This document shows positions 17,506 through 26,893 of a DNA stretch of 64,000 nucleotides, one piece after another (the first letter of the stretch is position 1; every line of letters begins with the position of its first letter). The DNA is from Pseudooceanicola marinus. GTDB lineage: Bacteria > Pseudomonadota > Alphaproteobacteria > Rhodobacterales > Rhodobacteraceae. The notes beneath the pieces were generated by a model. That model saw only the letters and a list, made by a program, of their open reading frames with translations. It searched no databases and had not been told where the DNA came from. Both the position numbers and the translations under genes were made by a program. The DNA lies in the NCBI RefSeq assembly GCF_002786295.1, contig NZ_PGTC01000011.1:1-64000 (forward strand), given 5' to 3'.

Positions 17506-19026
17506 ATGTCCACCCCCAAACCTGTCGTCCTGTGCATTCTCGATGGCTGGGGCCTGCGCGAAGAGACCGAGGCCAATGCCCCGGCCCTGGCCGACACCCC
17601 CACGTTCGACCGGCTGTGGTCCACCTGCCCCCATGCCACGCTGACCACCTTCGGCCCCGACGTGGGTCTGCCCAAGGGCCAGATGGGCAATTCCGAAGTG
17701 GGCCACACAAACATCGGCGCCGGGCGCGTCGTCGCCATGGACCTGGGCCAGATCGACCTGGCCATCGAGGACGGCTCCTTCGCCAAGAACGAGGCCCTGC
17801 TGGCGATGATCGCGACGCTGATGGAAACCGGCGGCACGGCCCATGTGATGGGGCTGGTGTCGGACGGCGGAGTGCACGGCTCGCTCACCCATATCCTGGC
17901 GGCGGTGAAGATCATCGCGGACGCCGGGGTGCCCGTGGCCCTGCACGCGGTGACCGACGGGCGCGACGTGGCCCCGCAATCCGCCAAGGGCTACCTGGAC
18001 ACGCTGGAGGCGGGCCTGCCCGAGGGCGCGCGCATCGTCACCGTCTCGGGCCGCTACTACGCCATGGACCGCGACAACCGCTGGGAACGGGTGTCCAAGG
18101 CCTGGTTCGCCATGATCAAGGGCCAGGGCGAGAAGACCGCCGCCACCGCGCAGGAGGCCGTCGACCAGAGCTATGCCGACGATGTCATCGACGAGTTCAT
18201 CCTGCCCACCGTCATCGGCGATTATACCGGGGTGGCCGACGGTGATGGCTTCTTCTGCATGAACTTCCGCGCCGACCGCGCCCGCGAGATTCTGCGCGCC
18301 ATCGGGGAACCGGAGTTCGCCGAGTTCGACACCGGCCCGCGCCCCGCCCTCTCGGCCCTGCTGGGCATGGTGGAATACTCCGACGACCACAACGCCTACA
18401 TGACCACCTGTTTCCCCAAGCGGGAAATCGTCAACACCCTGGGCGACTGGGTGTCCAAGCATGGCAAGACCCAGTTCCGCCTGGCCGAGACCGAGAAATA
18501 CCCCCATGTGACCTTCTTCCTCGACGGGGGCGTCGAGAAGATCAAGCCGGGCGAAGATCGCTACATGCCCAAGTCGCCCAAGGTGGCGACCTATGACCTT
18601 CAGCCGGAGATGTCCTCGGTCGAGGTCACGGACACGTTCGTCGAGGCGATCGAGAAAGGCTACGACCTGATCGTCACCAACTTCGCCAACCCCGACATGG
18701 TGGGCCACACCGGGTCGATTCCCGCCGCCGTCGCCGCCTGCGAGGCAGTGGACCGTGGCCTGGGTCGCGTGGTCGAGGCGCTGGAGAAGGCGGGTGGCGC
18801 GATGATCGTCAGCGCCGACCACGGCAACTGCGAAACCATGGTGGACCCGGAAACCGGCGGGCCGCACACGGCCCATACCACCAACCCGGTGCCGGTGATC
18901 CTGTTCGGCGGGCCCGAGGGGGCCGCGCTGCGCGAGGGGCGCCTGGCCGACCTGGCGCCGACCCTGCTGGAACTCATGGGGATGGAGAAACCGGCCGAAA
19001 TGACCGGCGAGAGCCTCATCAAGTGA
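17506..19026 (+). CDS. gpmI: 2,3-bisphosphoglycerate-independent phosphoglycerate mutase
   Basis: Glycolytic/gluconeogenic enzyme interconverting 3- and 2-phosphoglycerate, with two Mn2+ ions and a phosphoserine intermediate. The 506 residues match the iPGM family. The N-terminal VLCILDGWG holds a metal-binding aspartate, GQMGNSEVGHTNIGAGR holds the catalytic Ser63, NFANPDMVGHTG and SADHGNCETM carry further metal ligands. TTAGGAGA lies 7-8 bases before the chosen ATG. The stop overlaps the GTG start of the next gene. Confidence 0.97.
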   Translation: MSTPKPVVLCILDGWGLREETEANAPALADTPTFDRLWSTCPHATLTTFGPDVGLPKGQMGNSEVGHTNIGAGRVVAMDLGQIDLAIEDGSFAKNEALLAMIATLMETGGTAHVMGLVSDGGVHGSLTHILAAVKIIADAGVPVALHAVTDGRDVAPQSAKGYLDTLEAGLPEGARIVTVSGRYYAMDRDNRWERVSKAWFAMIKGQGEKTAATAQEAVDQSYADDVIDEFILPTVIGDYTGVADGDGFFCMNFRADRAREILRAIGEPEFAEFDTGPRPALSALLGMVEYSDDHNAYMTTCFPKREIVNTLGDWVSKHGKTQFRLAETEKYPHVTFFLDGGVEKIKPGEDRYMPKSPKVATYDLQPEMSSVEVTDTFVEAIEKGYDLIVTNFANPDMVGHTGSIPAAVAACEAVDRGLGRVVEALEKAGGAMIVSADHGNCETMVDPETGGPHTAHTTNPVPVILFGGPEGAALREGRLADLAPTLLELMGMEKPAEMTGESLIK

Positions 19027-20213
19027 GGCCCCTGCGCCGCCTTCCCTGCCGGCTGACCCGCGCGCTGGCCCTGCTGGCCGGGCTGGCGATCCTGGTGCTG
19101 GCACTGCTGGGACAGGGGGCGCCCGCGCGCGCGGCGACCGATGCCGCCGCGCTGGCCCGCGCCGCCGCGTCAGAGCTGGAGGCAGCACATGACCGGCTGG
19201 ACGGGGCGGAACGGGCCTCGGATCGGGTGGCGGCCTTGACCGCCACCATCGCCGCCTATGAAAAGGGCCTGTCGGCCATGCGCGACAGCCTGCGGGCCGC
19301 CGCCCTGCGCGAGGCCCGCATCCAGGCCCAGTTCGACGCCCAGCGGGATGAGATCGCGGCCCTTCTGGGAACGCTGCAGACCCTGTCGCGCGAGCCCGCC
19401 CCGGTGCTGATGCTGCACCCCGACGGGCCGATCGGGACCGCGCGGTCCGGCATGCTGATGGCCGAGGCCGCACCGGCGCTGAACCAGAAGGTCGCCGAGC
19501 TGCGCGCCCGGCTGGAAGAGGCCCGCGAACTGCGCGCGCTGCAGGAGGCCGCCGCCGACCAGTTGCAGACCGCGCTTTCGGGCGTGCAGGAGGCGCGTAC
19601 CGCGCTCAGCCAGGCGGTGTCGGATCGCACCGATCTGCCGCGCCGCTTCACCGCCGACCCGATGAAGACACAGCTGCTGGTGGCCACCGCCGAAACCCTG
19701 CGCGCCTTCGCCTCGGGCCTGTCGGAGATCACCGAGGGCGAAGAGGCCCCCGCCGCCCAGGACATCACCGCGCAGAAGGGGCAGATCCCCCTGCCCGTAC
19801 AGGGCAGCGTGCTGCGCCGCGCGGGCGAGGCCGACGCCGCCGGCGTCACCCGCCCCGGCGTGGTGCTGGCCACCCGCCCGCGCGCCCTGGTCACCGCGCC
19901 GGTGCCGGCCACGATCCGCTATCTCGGCCCGCTTCTGGACTACGGAAACGTGATGGTCCTTGAACCTCAATCCGGTTTACTCTTTGTTCTCGCCGGGCTC
20001 GATATCGTCTACGGAGAGATCGGGGAGGTGCTGGCCGCGGGGGCACCTCTTGGCCTGATGGGGGGCGAAGACCCCGCGCCCGGCGCAATTCTGGCCCAAT
20101 CCCGGGACGGGTCTGGAAATGACCGCTCGGAAACGCTTTACATGGAAGTCAGGCTGGGCAACGAGCCCCAGGACCCACTGACCTGGTTCGCAGTCACGAA
20201 GGACACGCAATGA
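19023..20213 (+). CDS. EnvC-like murein hydrolase activator (degenerate LytM domain)
   Basis: Protein of 396 residues. The signal sequence is about 1-38 (ALALLAGLAILVLALL...ARA), a long coiled-coil region rich in Ala/Glu/Arg spans about 40-235, and a C-terminal M23/LytM-like domain follows. The zinc-binding His residues of active M23 peptidases (HxxxD, HxH) are absent, as in EnvC, which activates periplasmic amidases at the division site rather than cutting peptidoglycan itself. GTGA overlap couples it to gpmI, and its own stop overlaps ctpA (ATGA). The trio gpmI-envC-ctpA is a common alphaproteobacterial arrangement. Confidence 0.85.
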   Translation: MRPLRRLPCRLTRALALLAGLAILVLALLGQGAPARAATDAAALARAAASELEAAHDRLDGAERASDRVAALTATIAAYEKGLSAMRDSLRAAALREARIQAQFDAQRDEIAALLGTLQTLSREPAPVLMLHPDGPIGTARSGMLMAEAAPALNQKVAELRARLEEARELRALQEAAADQLQTALSGVQEARTALSQAVSDRTDLPRRFTADPMKTQLLVATAETLRAFASGLSEITEGEEAPAAQDITAQKGQIPLPVQGSVLRRAGEADAAGVTRPGVVLATRPRALVTAPVPATIRYLGPLLDYGNVMVLEPQSGLLFVLAGLDIVYGEIGEVLAAGAPLGLMGGEDPAPGAILAQSRDGSGNDRSETLYMEVRLGNEPQDPLTWFAVTKDTQ

Positions 20214-21604
20214 TGAAGAAATTCGCCATGGCAGCGATCAGCGGGATGACCGTGGCGGTGATCGCCACCACCCAGATCGCCCCGCCGCTGCTGGCCCAGG
20301 ACGCGAGCCGGGACAGCTCCGTCTACGAACAGCTCGACCTCTTCGGCGACGTCTTCGAGCGCATCCGCAACCAGTATGTTGAGGATGTCGATCCCTCCGA
20401 CCTGGTCGAAGCGGCCATCGACGGCATGCTGAGCTCGCTCGACCCGCACAGCAGCTACCACCCGCCGGAACAGGCCGACGACCTGCGCGTGCAGACCCGG
20501 GGCGAGTTTGGCGGTCTGGGCATCGAGGTGACCCAGGAAGAGGGCTTCGTGAAGGTCGTCACGCCGATGGACGACACCCCGGCCTATGACGCGGGCATCG
20601 AGGCCGGCGATTACATCACCCACGTGGACGGCGAATCCGTTCTCGGACTGACGCTCGACGACGCGGTGAAGATTATGCGCGGCCCCGTCGGCTCGGAGAT
20701 CGTCATCACCGTGGTCCGCGAGGGCGAGCCCGAACCTTTCGACGTGACCATCGTGCGCGACACGATCAAGCTGACCGTGGTCCGTGCCCGCACCGAAAGC
20801 GACTCGATCGTGCTGCGGGTCTCGGCCTTCAACCGCCAGACCTACCCGACCATGGTCGAGAAGCTGAACGAGCAGATCGAGGCGGCCGGTGGTCTCGACA
20901 ACGTCAACGGCATCGTGCTCGACCTGCGCAACAACCCCGGCGGCCTGCTGGATCAGGCGATCCTGCTGTCCGACGCCTTCCTCGACAAGGGCGAGATCGT
21001 CTCGACCCGCGGACGTGAGGCCGGGGACGGCGAGCGTTTCAACGCCGAGGCTGGCGACCTGGTCAACGGCAAGCCGATCGTCGTGCTGGTCAACGGCGGC
21101 TCCGCCTCCGCCTCGGAGATTGTCGCGGGCGCCCTGCAGGATCACCGCCGCGCCATCGTCGTGGGCACCAAGTCCTTCGGCAAGGGCTCAGTCCAGACGG
21201 TAATGCCGCTGCGTGGCGACGGCTCCATCCGGCTGACCACGGCGCGCTATTACACGCCCTCGGGCCGCTCGATCCAGAACCTCGGGATTTCGCCCGACAT
21301 CGTGGTGCACCAGCCGCGTGTCGATCCCACCGCCGATGAAGGCGAGGAAGAGGGCCAGGTGGATCGCCCCCGCCGCTCCGAGGCCGATCTGCGCGGGACC
21401 CTGGACAACGACTCGCTGAGCGAGGACGAGATCCGACAGATCGAGGAAGAGCGCGCCCAGGCCGAAGAGGCCGCGAAGCTGCGGGACGAGGATTACCAGC
21501 TGGCCTATGCCATCGACATCCTGCACGGGCTGGCGGCCCTGGGTCCGCAGTACCGCGCGCCCGCCATGCTGGCCGGCGAGACGGACACCGGCGAAGGCAA
21601 CTGA
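20210..21604 (+). CDS. ctpA: S41 family carboxy-terminal processing protease
   Basis: Periplasmic protease of 464 residues. Signal peptide about 1-29; PDZ domain about 95-175 (EFGGLGIEVTQEEGFV); tail-specific protease core with GSASASEIVAGALQDHRRA and GTKSFGKGSVQTVMPL. Ser300 and Lys325 are spaced as the catalytic Ser-Lys dyad of Prc/CtpA. A charged linker rich in Asp/Glu/Arg follows from about 378. Likely role: processing or degrading envelope proteins, perhaps in peptidoglycan remodelling with the EnvC-like neighbour, to which it is translationally coupled. Confidence 0.95.
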   Translation: MMKKFAMAAISGMTVAVIATTQIAPPLLAQDASRDSSVYEQLDLFGDVFERIRNQYVEDVDPSDLVEAAIDGMLSSLDPHSSYHPPEQADDLRVQTRGEFGGLGIEVTQEEGFVKVVTPMDDTPAYDAGIEAGDYITHVDGESVLGLTLDDAVKIMRGPVGSEIVITVVREGEPEPFDVTIVRDTIKLTVVRARTESDSIVLRVSAFNRQTYPTMVEKLNEQIEAAGGLDNVNGIVLDLRNNPGGLLDQAILLSDAFLDKGEIVSTRGREAGDGERFNAEAGDLVNGKPIVVLVNGGSASASEIVAGALQDHRRAIVVGTKSFGKGSVQTVMPLRGDGSIRLTTARYYTPSGRSIQNLGISPDIVVHQPRVDPTADEGEEEGQVDRPRRSEADLRGTLDNDSLSEDEIRQIEEERAQAEEAAKLRDEDYQLAYAIDILHGLAALGPQYRAPAMLAGETDTGEGN

Positions 21605-21628
21605 GCCGCGACGCATCGCAGAAACCAG

Positions 21629-21661
21629 ACCCCCGCGCAGACCCTCTGCGCTGGGGTTTTT
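21629..21661 (+). terminator. Rho-independent terminator of the gpmI-envC-ctpA operon
   Basis: The left arm 21629-21640 (ACCCCCGCGCAG) pairs with 21646-21657 (CTGCGCTGGGGT) with one internal mismatch; the loop is ACCCT and TTTTT follows. It lies 25 bases after the ctpA stop. Confidence 0.88.
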
Positions 21662-21693
21662 GCTTGCCTTGCCGCACCCGCGACGCGGCCCCG

Positions 21694-22068
21694 TCATCCG
21701 CCCATGCACAAGACCACCACACCGCGCTTGTGCCGCCCCTCGGCCCACAGCCTCTGCAGTGCCTCCAGGTCCTCCGCCCGGTCTGCGTTGACGTGGATCT
21801 TTACACGCCTGCGCGAACACGGCCAAAGCGCGGCCACGATCTCCCGCAGCCCGAAGTTCAGCGGCACGAAGACCCCGCCGGGACGCAGCAGCGCCCGGGC
21901 CTGCCGCACCGACAGCGCCCCGAAGGTGTCGAGCACAACGTCGAAGCTCTGCCCCAGGGCGGCCAGCTCGGCGGTGCGATAGTCCAGCGCCGTCTCGGCG
22001 CCCAGTTCGCGCAGCAGCGCCAGGTTGCCGGCACTGGCCATTGCCGTCACCCGCGCGCCGAAGGCCAT
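21694..22068 (-). pseudogene. C-terminal fragment of a zinc-type alcohol dehydrogenase/quinone oxidoreductase
   Basis: A 124-codon frame reads as the C-terminal half of an MDR-family protein: FGARVTAMASAGNLALLRELGAE matches the second half of the nucleotide-binding fold, FDVVLDTFGALSV and LLRPGGVFVPLNFG follow, and LQRLWAEGRHKRGVVVL is a normal MDR end. The entire N-terminal catalytic domain and the glycine-rich loop are missing. Similarity stops abruptly at about 22066, where a LysR-like sequence begins on the other strand, so this is a truncated remnant at a rearrangement junction. Confidence 0.65.
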
Positions 22069-22323
22069 TTCTACGGCAGTGCCAGCTACGTCGCCTCACC
22101 GGGGGAGATCACCGGCCCCGCCGACCTCGCCCGGGCACGCTTCCTCGCCTGGGGCCAGGGCCCGGCGCTGACCAACCTGCTGACTGCCATGGGCGTGCCG
22201 CTCGGCCCGCACAGCTTTCCGGTGACGACGGCCAGCCACTTGGTGCAGTGGCAGATGACGCAAGCCGGACTGGGCCTGGCGGCCAAGCTGACTCAGGCGG
22301 CGGGCCCGTCCTCGGGGTCGTGA
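22065..22323 (+). pseudogene. C-terminal fragment of a LysR family regulator
   Basis: The plus-strand frame reads FYGSASYVASPGEITG, FLAWGQGPALTNLL and then FPVTTASHLVQWQMTQAGLG, which is the characteristic C-terminal effector-domain region of LysR regulators. No start codon, HTH or N-terminal effector lobe is present. It begins exactly where the opposite-strand dehydrogenase fragment ends and its tail overlaps another fragment, so it is a relic. Confidence 0.55.
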
Positions 22324-22397
22324 CAGACGATGCAGATCTTGTTGCCCTCCCTGTCGCGGAAACAGGCCCCAGAGAAATCTGCAGTCCGCCTCGCGAC
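22293..22397 (-). pseudogene. C-terminal fragment of a VOC/glyoxalase-like protein
   Basis: A minus-strand stretch of about 34 codons ends with ADFSGACFRDREGNKICIV and a TGA at 22293. The pattern F-R-D-x-x-G-N-K-hydrophobic is typical of the last strand of VOC (glyoxalase/bleomycin-resistance) proteins. The rest of the domain is missing. It overlaps the 3' end of the LysR relic. Confidence 0.4.
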
Positions 22398-22427
22398 AAA
22401 AGAAAAGGCGGATCCGCGGACCCGCCT
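22398..22427 (-). terminator. Probable terminator downstream of gcdH
   Basis: On the minus strand AGGCGG-G-TCC / GGA-T-CCGCCT forms an imperfect stem (22406-22427) followed by TTTCTTTTG. It is the first terminator-like structure past the gcdH stop, just beyond a copy of the dispersed repeat. Confidence 0.55.
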
Positions 22428-22481
22428 CATACGATGGTTGGAAATACGCCCGGGGGCGTCGCGACCGGGGGCAGCGCCCCC
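22428..22481 (+). repeat. Dispersed intergenic repeat, copy 1
   Basis: CATACGATGGTTGGAAATA followed by CGCCCGGGGG and, after a spacer, the palindrome GGGGGCAGCGCCCCC (22467-22481). The core TGG-Y-YGRAAATAYNCC recurs at six other intergenic places in this window (see the other copies). Confidence 0.6.
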
Positions 22482-22529
22482 TTGCCCGTCCGGCGACCCT
22501 GTGGCGGCGGGCGGGCAAACCGCCGGCGA

Positions 22530-23756
22530 TCAGAAGAACGCCTGCAGCCCGGTCTGCGCCCGGCCGAGGATCAGCGCATGCACGTCGTGCGTCCCCTCGT
22601 AGGTGTTCACAGTCTCCAGGTTCTGCGAGTGGCGGATCACCTGGTATTCGATCTGGATGCCGTTGCCGCCGTGCATGTCCCGCGCCTGGCGGGCGATATC
22701 CAGGGCCTTGCCGCAGTTGTTGCGCTTGATGATCGACACCATCTCCGGCGCGGCCTTGGCGGCGTCGAACAAACGACCCACCTGTAGAGATGCCTGAAGG
22801 CCAAGCGCGATCTCGGTCTGCATGTCGGCCAGTTTCTTCTGGTACAGCTGCATGCCGGCCAGCGGCTTGCCGAACTGCTTGCGGTCCAGGCCGTACTGGC
22901 GCGAGCGGTGCCAGCAATCCTCGGCCGCGCCCATCACGCCCCAGGCGATACCGTAGCGCGCGCGGTTCAGACAGCCGAAGGGACCTTTCAGGCCCGACAC
23001 GTGGGGCAGCAGGGCCTCTTCGCCCACTTCCACGTTGTCCATGACGATCTCGCCGGTGATCGAGGCGCGCAGGGACAGCTTGCCATCGATCTTCGGCGCC
23101 GTGAGACCCTTCATGCCCTTTTCCAGGACGAAGCCGCGGATCGCACCGTCATGGGCCTCGGATTTCGCCCAGACGACGAAGACATCGGCGATCGGTGCGT
23201 TGGAGATCCACATCTTCGAGCCGACAAGGCGATAGCCGCCCTCGGTCTTGATGGCGCGGGTTTTCATGCCGGCCGGGTCCGACCCGGCATCGGGTTCGGT
23301 CAGGCCGAAACAGCCGATCCATTCGCCCGAGGCAAGCTTGGGCAGGTACTTCATCCGCTGCTCTTCGCTGCCGTAGGCATAAATCGGGTACATCACCAGC
23401 GAGGACTGCACGGACATCATCGAGCGATAGCCCGAATCGACCCGCTCGACCTCACGCGCGACCAGGCCGTAGCTGACGTAGCCCGCGCCGATGCCGCCGT
23501 ATTGCTCGGGCACCGTGACGCCCAGAAGGCCCATCTCGCCCATCTCGGCGAAGATCGAGGCGTCGACCCCCTCTTCCAGGTACATCTTCTCGACCCGGGG
23601 GGCGAGTTTCTCCTGGGCGAAGGCATGGGCGGTGTCGCGGATCATCCGCTCTTCCTCTTCCAGCTGTTCGTTCAGCAGGAACGGGTCTTCCCAGGAAAAG
23701 CTCGACATGTTCGGGCGGTCCTTTTCCTTCAGGACCGGACGGTTGGCAGTGTCCAT
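22530..23756 (-). CDS. gcdH: Glutaryl-CoA dehydrogenase
   Basis: FAD-dependent acyl-CoA dehydrogenase of 408 residues. The GCDH hallmark [17 protein letters not shown] near the C-terminus contains the catalytic base, about Glu387; [14 protein letters not shown] and [17 protein letters not shown] are the flavin/substrate motifs seen in GCDH rather than other ACADs. It oxidises and decarboxylates glutaryl-CoA to crotonyl-CoA in lysine, tryptophan and glutarate breakdown, passing electrons to ETF. GAGGAGAGAG precedes the ATG. It is monocistronic and divergent from a LysR gene that probably controls it. Confidence 0.95.
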   Translation of the reverse strand: MDTANRPVLKEKDRPNMSSFSWEDPFLLNEQLEEEERMIRDTAHAFAQEKLAPRVEKMYLEEGVDASIFAEMGEMGLLGVTVPEQYGGIGAGYVSYGLVAREVERVDSGYRSMMSVQSSLVMYPIYAYGSEEQRMKYLPKLASGEWIGCFGLTEPDAGSDPAGMKTRAIKTEGGYRLVGSKMWISNAPIADVFVVWAKSEAHDGAIRGFVLEKGMKGLTAPKIDGKLSLRASITGEIVMDNVEVGEEALLPHVSGLKGPFGCLNRARYGIAWGVMGAAEDCWHRSRQYGLDRKQFGKPLAGMQLYQKKLADMQTEIALGLQASLQVGRLFDAAKAAPEMVSIIKRNNCGKALDIARQARDMHGGNGIQIEYQVIRHSQNLETVNTYEGTHDVHALILGRAQTGLQAFF

Positions 23757-23876
23757 TCTCTCTCTCCTCGACGGGAATCTGGCTAGGCGTTTGCCCGCAA
23801 CCTAAGTCATGGACCTTTCCACCGCCAACGCGTAATTCTGGCAAAGCTATGAGTTTCCCGAATAGGCCGCCCAAAA

Positions 23877-24773
23877 ATGCGCAAACCCTACATACCCTCG
23901 GTGGGTGAGCTTGAAGCCTTTTGCGCATGCGCCCGGGTGGGCACCACCACCGGGGCGGCGCGCGAACTGGGTCTGACGCAATCCGCCGTGTCGCGCTCCA
24001 TCGCCGCGCTGGAGGACCGGCTGGGCGTGGCCCTGTTCACCCGGGCCCGTCAGCGGCTGGCCCTGTCGGACGCGGGCCGCAGCTTTCGCGGCGAGGCGGA
24101 GGCGCTGCTGGCGCGGCTGGATGCGGCGGCCACCTCCGTCATGGCCTTCGGCGGGCAGGAGGCGGTGCTGCGCATCTCGGTCCTGCCCAGCTTCGGCCGG
24201 TCCTGGCTGATCCCGAAACTGGCCGATTTCCGCGCCACCATGCCAGGGATGAGCTTCGACGTGGCGGCGCGCCTCGCGCCGGTGAACTTCGACACCGATC
24301 CCTTCGACCTGGCGATCCAGCGCAGCGCGCAGCGCGCGGGCGGCGCGCATCACCTGCACCTGCTGGACGAAAGCCTGGTCGCCGTCGCCTCGCCGAAGCT
24401 GGCACGCTCCGGCCCGCTGTCGGACGAGGCGATGCTGGCGCTGCCGCTGTTGCAGCAATCGACGCGCCCCACCCTCTGGCCCGACTGGTTCCGGGCCAGC
24501 GGAGTGGACCCCCGCCGTGCCCTGCGCGGGGCGCGGTTCGATCACTTCGACATGGTCGCTGATGCCGCCGCCGCCGGCCTGGGCGTCGGCCTGGTGCCCG
24601 AGGTGGTGGCCGAACGTGCCCTGGCCGAGGGGCGTCTGGCCCTGGCTTCCGCCCGGCGGCTGGAGACGGGGGAGGCCTATACGCTGATCTACCCCGAACG
24701 GTCCGAGGCCCTGCCGGGATTCGCCCGCTTCCGCGACTGGCTGGCGGCCGAGCTGGCCGGCATCTGGGCCTGA
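23877..24773 (+). CDS. LysR family regulator divergent from gcdH (GcvA-like)
   Basis: Protein of 298 residues. The HTH is at about 9-67 (LEAFCACARVGTTTGAARELGLTQSAVSRSIAALEDRLG) and a type-2 periplasmic-binding effector domain of the GcvA subgroup follows (DLAIQRS, ADAAAAGLGVGLVPEVV). The 120-base gap to gcdH would contain the shared control region. The gene pair gcdH/LysR is frequent in proteobacteria, where the LysR responds to glutarate or lysine catabolites; the ligand here is inferred from that context. Confidence 0.93.
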   Translation: MRKPYIPSVGELEAFCACARVGTTTGAARELGLTQSAVSRSIAALEDRLGVALFTRARQRLALSDAGRSFRGEAEALLARLDAAATSVMAFGGQEAVLRISVLPSFGRSWLIPKLADFRATMPGMSFDVAARLAPVNFDTDPFDLAIQRSAQRAGGAHHLHLLDESLVAVASPKLARSGPLSDEAMLALPLLQQSTRPTLWPDWFRASGVDPRRALRGARFDHFDMVADAAAAGLGVGLVPEVVAERALAEGRLALASARRLETGEAYTLIYPERSEALPGFARFRDWLAAELAGIWA

Positions 24774-24793
24774 GGGCGACCGCCCGGGCGCGG

Positions 24794-24839
24794 GCCAGCC
24801 CCCGCACCCCCGGAGTATTTCCGGCCAACGTATAAGCAC
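24794..24839 (-). repeat. Dispersed intergenic repeat, copy 2
   Basis: Read on the minus strand: TATACGTTGGCCGGAAATA then CTCCGGGGGTGCGGGGGCTGG. It shares the TTGGCCGGAAATA-YYCC-GGGGG core with copies at 46229-46294 and 35486-35550. It lies between the LysR gene and rppH. Confidence 0.6.
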
Positions 24840-24950
24840 AGGACAGGTCAGGCCCGGGCCGACCGGCGACGCCCCGCGCGGGCGCGCTCCGAGCGGTGGA
24901 CTTCACCCGCCTGCGGCGTAGGATGCGCGCGAAATGCAAGGAGTTGTCCG

Positions 24951-25442
24951 ATGACACCCGAAGAGAAAGCGGCGCTGCCCTATCGCCCCTGCGCCGGCGT
25001 CATGCTGGTGAACGAGCTGGGCCTGGTCTTCACCGGCCAGCGCAATGACATGAAAGCGGGCGAGCCGCCGGCCTGGCAGATGCCCCAGGGCGGTATCGAC
25101 GAGGGCGAAACCCCGGAAGAGGCCGCCCTACGCGAGCTCTGGGAAGAGACCGGCGTGACGGCGGACAAGGTCACCCTGGAGGCGATGACCGACGACTGGA
25201 TCCTCTATGACCTGCCCGAACACCTGCTGGGCAAGATCTGGAAGGGCAAGTATCGCGGCCAGAAGCAGAAATGGGCGCTGATGCGGTTCCACGGCAGTGA
25301 CGCGGATATCGACATCGCCACCGACCACCCCGAGTTCACCCAGTGGAAATGGATGGCCCCCGACGAACTGGTGGAGAACATCGTGCCCTTCAAGCGCAGC
25401 GTCTACGAGGCCGTCCTGGCCGCCTTCGGGGACAAGATCTGA
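24951..25442 (+). CDS. rppH: RNA pyrophosphohydrolase
   Basis: Nudix hydrolase of 163 residues that removes pyrophosphate from the 5' end of triphosphorylated RNA (or hydrolyses diadenosine polyphosphates), starting mRNA decay. The N-terminal [21 protein letters not shown] and the full Nudix box [22 protein letters not shown] (about 49-70) fit the RppH/IalA subfamily, as does [31 protein letters not shown] precedes the ATG. The TGA overlaps the ATG of a small exported protein gene (TGATG). Confidence 0.95.
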   Translation: MTPEEKAALPYRPCAGVMLVNELGLVFTGQRNDMKAGEPPAWQMPQGGIDEGETPEEAALRELWEETGVTADKVTLEAMTDDWILYDLPEHLLGKIWKGKYRGQKQKWALMRFHGSDADIDIATDHPEFTQWKWMAPDELVENIVPFKRSVYEAVLAAFGDKI

Positions 25443-25921
25443 TGCGCGCGCTTCTCCTCTCCGCCCCGATCCTGGCGCTTGCCACCCAGGCCAGCGCCCT
25501 GTCCTGCCTGCCGCCCGATGCGGTGACCAGCTACCAACGCGCCGACCAGGCCCCTGAGACCTACGTCGTCCTGCTGGGCGACTTCCGCTTCGATCCGCCC
25601 GAGCTGCCGGAGCGGGATCTGACCGATCCGAATCCTGAGGAACACCGCTTCCCCGCGCAGTTCGAGGGTCAGGCCCTCGGGCCCGAGGGGTTCACCGGCA
25701 GCTATGCCCTGGACATGGAGGTCACGCTGACCTGCGCCGGGCCGTGGTGCGCGGGCGTGCCGACGGGCGGCGCGGGGCTGGCCTTCGTGGAGATGACCGA
25801 CACAGGGTACCACCTGCGCCTCGGCCCGTGCGGCGGACAGTATTTCAGCGCGCCCGAACCGGCCGTCACCGACCGGATCGCGGCCTGCCACGCGGGTGAC
25901 GCGGGTTGCGCGGCGGAGTGA
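25442..25921 (+). CDS. Exported protein of unknown function
   Basis: Protein of 159 residues with a clear signal peptide ([19 protein letters not shown], cleavage about 19/20). The mature part holds several cysteines (in SCLPP, LTCAGPWCAG, GPCGG, AACHAGDAGC), suggesting disulfides in the periplasm, and an acidic segment (PERDLTDPNPEE). I recognise no domain. The start overlaps the rppH stop by one base (TGATG), so it is translationally coupled to rppH although a shared function is not obvious. An in-frame upstream extension lies inside rppH and is discarded. Confidence 0.75.
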   Translation: MRALLLSAPILALATQASALSCLPPDAVTSYQRADQAPETYVVLLGDFRFDPPELPERDLTDPNPEEHRFPAQFEGQALGPEGFTGSYALDMEVTLTCAGPWCAGVPTGGAGLAFVEMTDTGYHLRLGPCGGQYFSAPEPAVTDRIAACHAGDAGCAAE

Positions 25922-25945
25922 TCCGCCGCGCCCGGCACCGCGGCC

Positions 25946-26893
25946 TCAGCTCTTGAAATCGAAGAAGTTGGCGCCGGCCTGCGCCAGCAGGGCCTCGGCC
26001 ATGACGCGGCCCAGTTCGGCCCCGTCTTCCACCGGCGCACTGCGATCATCCGACAGCGCCTCGGACCCGTCGGGGCGCAGGATCTCACCGCGCAGGCGCA
26101 GGGTGCCGTTCGTCACCTCCGCCAGCCCGGCAATCGGCGTCTCGCAGGAGCCGTCGAGACGGGCGAGGAAGGCACGTTCCGCCGCCAGCCGCTCGGCCGT
26201 GGCCGCATCGTGGATGGGTTCCAGCAGCGCAGCGGTGGCCATGTCATCGGCCCGGCGCTCGATCCCGATGGCGCCCTGGGCCACCGCCGGCAACATCTCG
26301 TCCGGGTCCAGGGCGGCGCGCGCCACCTCGGGCCGGCCCAGCCGGTGCAGCCCGGCCATGGCCAGGAACGTCGCCTCGGCCACGCCGTCTTCCAGCTTGC
26401 GCAGACGGGTCTGCACGTTGCCGCGGAATTCCACCACCTGAAGGTCCGGTCGCCGCACCAGCAGCTGTGCCCGGCGGCGCAGCGAAGAGGTGCCCATGAC
26501 GGCACCCTGCGGCACCTCCGCCAGCGAGCCATGGGCCAGCGAGACGAAGCCGTCGCGCACGTCCTCGCGCGGCAGGTAGCAATCCAGCACCAGCCCCTCG
26601 GGCTGATCCACCGGCATGTCCTTCATCGAATGCACGGCGATGTCGATCTCTCCGGTGGACAGCGCCACCTCGATCTCCTTGGTAAAGAGGCCCTTGCCCC
26701 CCACCTCGCGCAGCGCCTTATCCTGGATCCGGTCGCCTGCGACCGAGATCACCACCACCTCGAAGGCCTCCAGCGGCAGGTCGAAATGGGCCGCGATCCG
26801 GTCGCGGGTCTCATGCGCCTGGGCCAGGGCCAGGGGCGAGCCACGGGTGCCGATTTTCAGGGGCTGGGCGGGGGTCGGGCGTGCATCAGTCAT
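25946..26893 (-). CDS. hemC: Hydroxymethylbilane synthase (porphobilinogen deaminase)
   Basis: Condenses four porphobilinogen molecules to hydroxymethylbilane in haem synthesis. The 315 residues match the family. Seen: [13 protein letters not shown] at 14-26, [11 protein letters not shown] (catalytic Asp region), [11 protein letters not shown] and GSCETPIAG with Cys250, the attachment site of the dipyrromethane cofactor. It is divergent from hemE across a 182-base gap, the common alphaproteobacterial arrangement that places two consecutive-pathway genes under one control region. Confidence 0.97.
   Translation of the reverse strand: MTDARPTPAQPLKIGTRGSPLALAQAHETRDRIAAHFDLPLEAFEVVVISVAGDRIQDKALREVGGKGLFTKEIEVALSTGEIDIAVHSMKDMPVDQPEGLVLDCYLPREDVRDGFVSLAHGSLAEVPQGAVMGTSSLRRRAQLLVRRPDLQVVEFRGNVQTRLRKLEDGVAEATFLAMAGLHRLGRPEVARAALDPDEMLPAVAQGAIGIERRADDMATAALLEPIHDAATAERLAAERAFLARLDGSCETPIAGLAEVTNGTLRLRGEILRPDGSEALSDDRSAPVEDGAELGRVMAEALLAQAGANFFDFKS

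Noticed and set aside
19023-20213. Calling the EnvC-like protein an active M23 endopeptidase
   Set aside because: The zinc-binding histidine motifs of M23 peptidases are missing in the C-terminal domain, as in EnvC activators.
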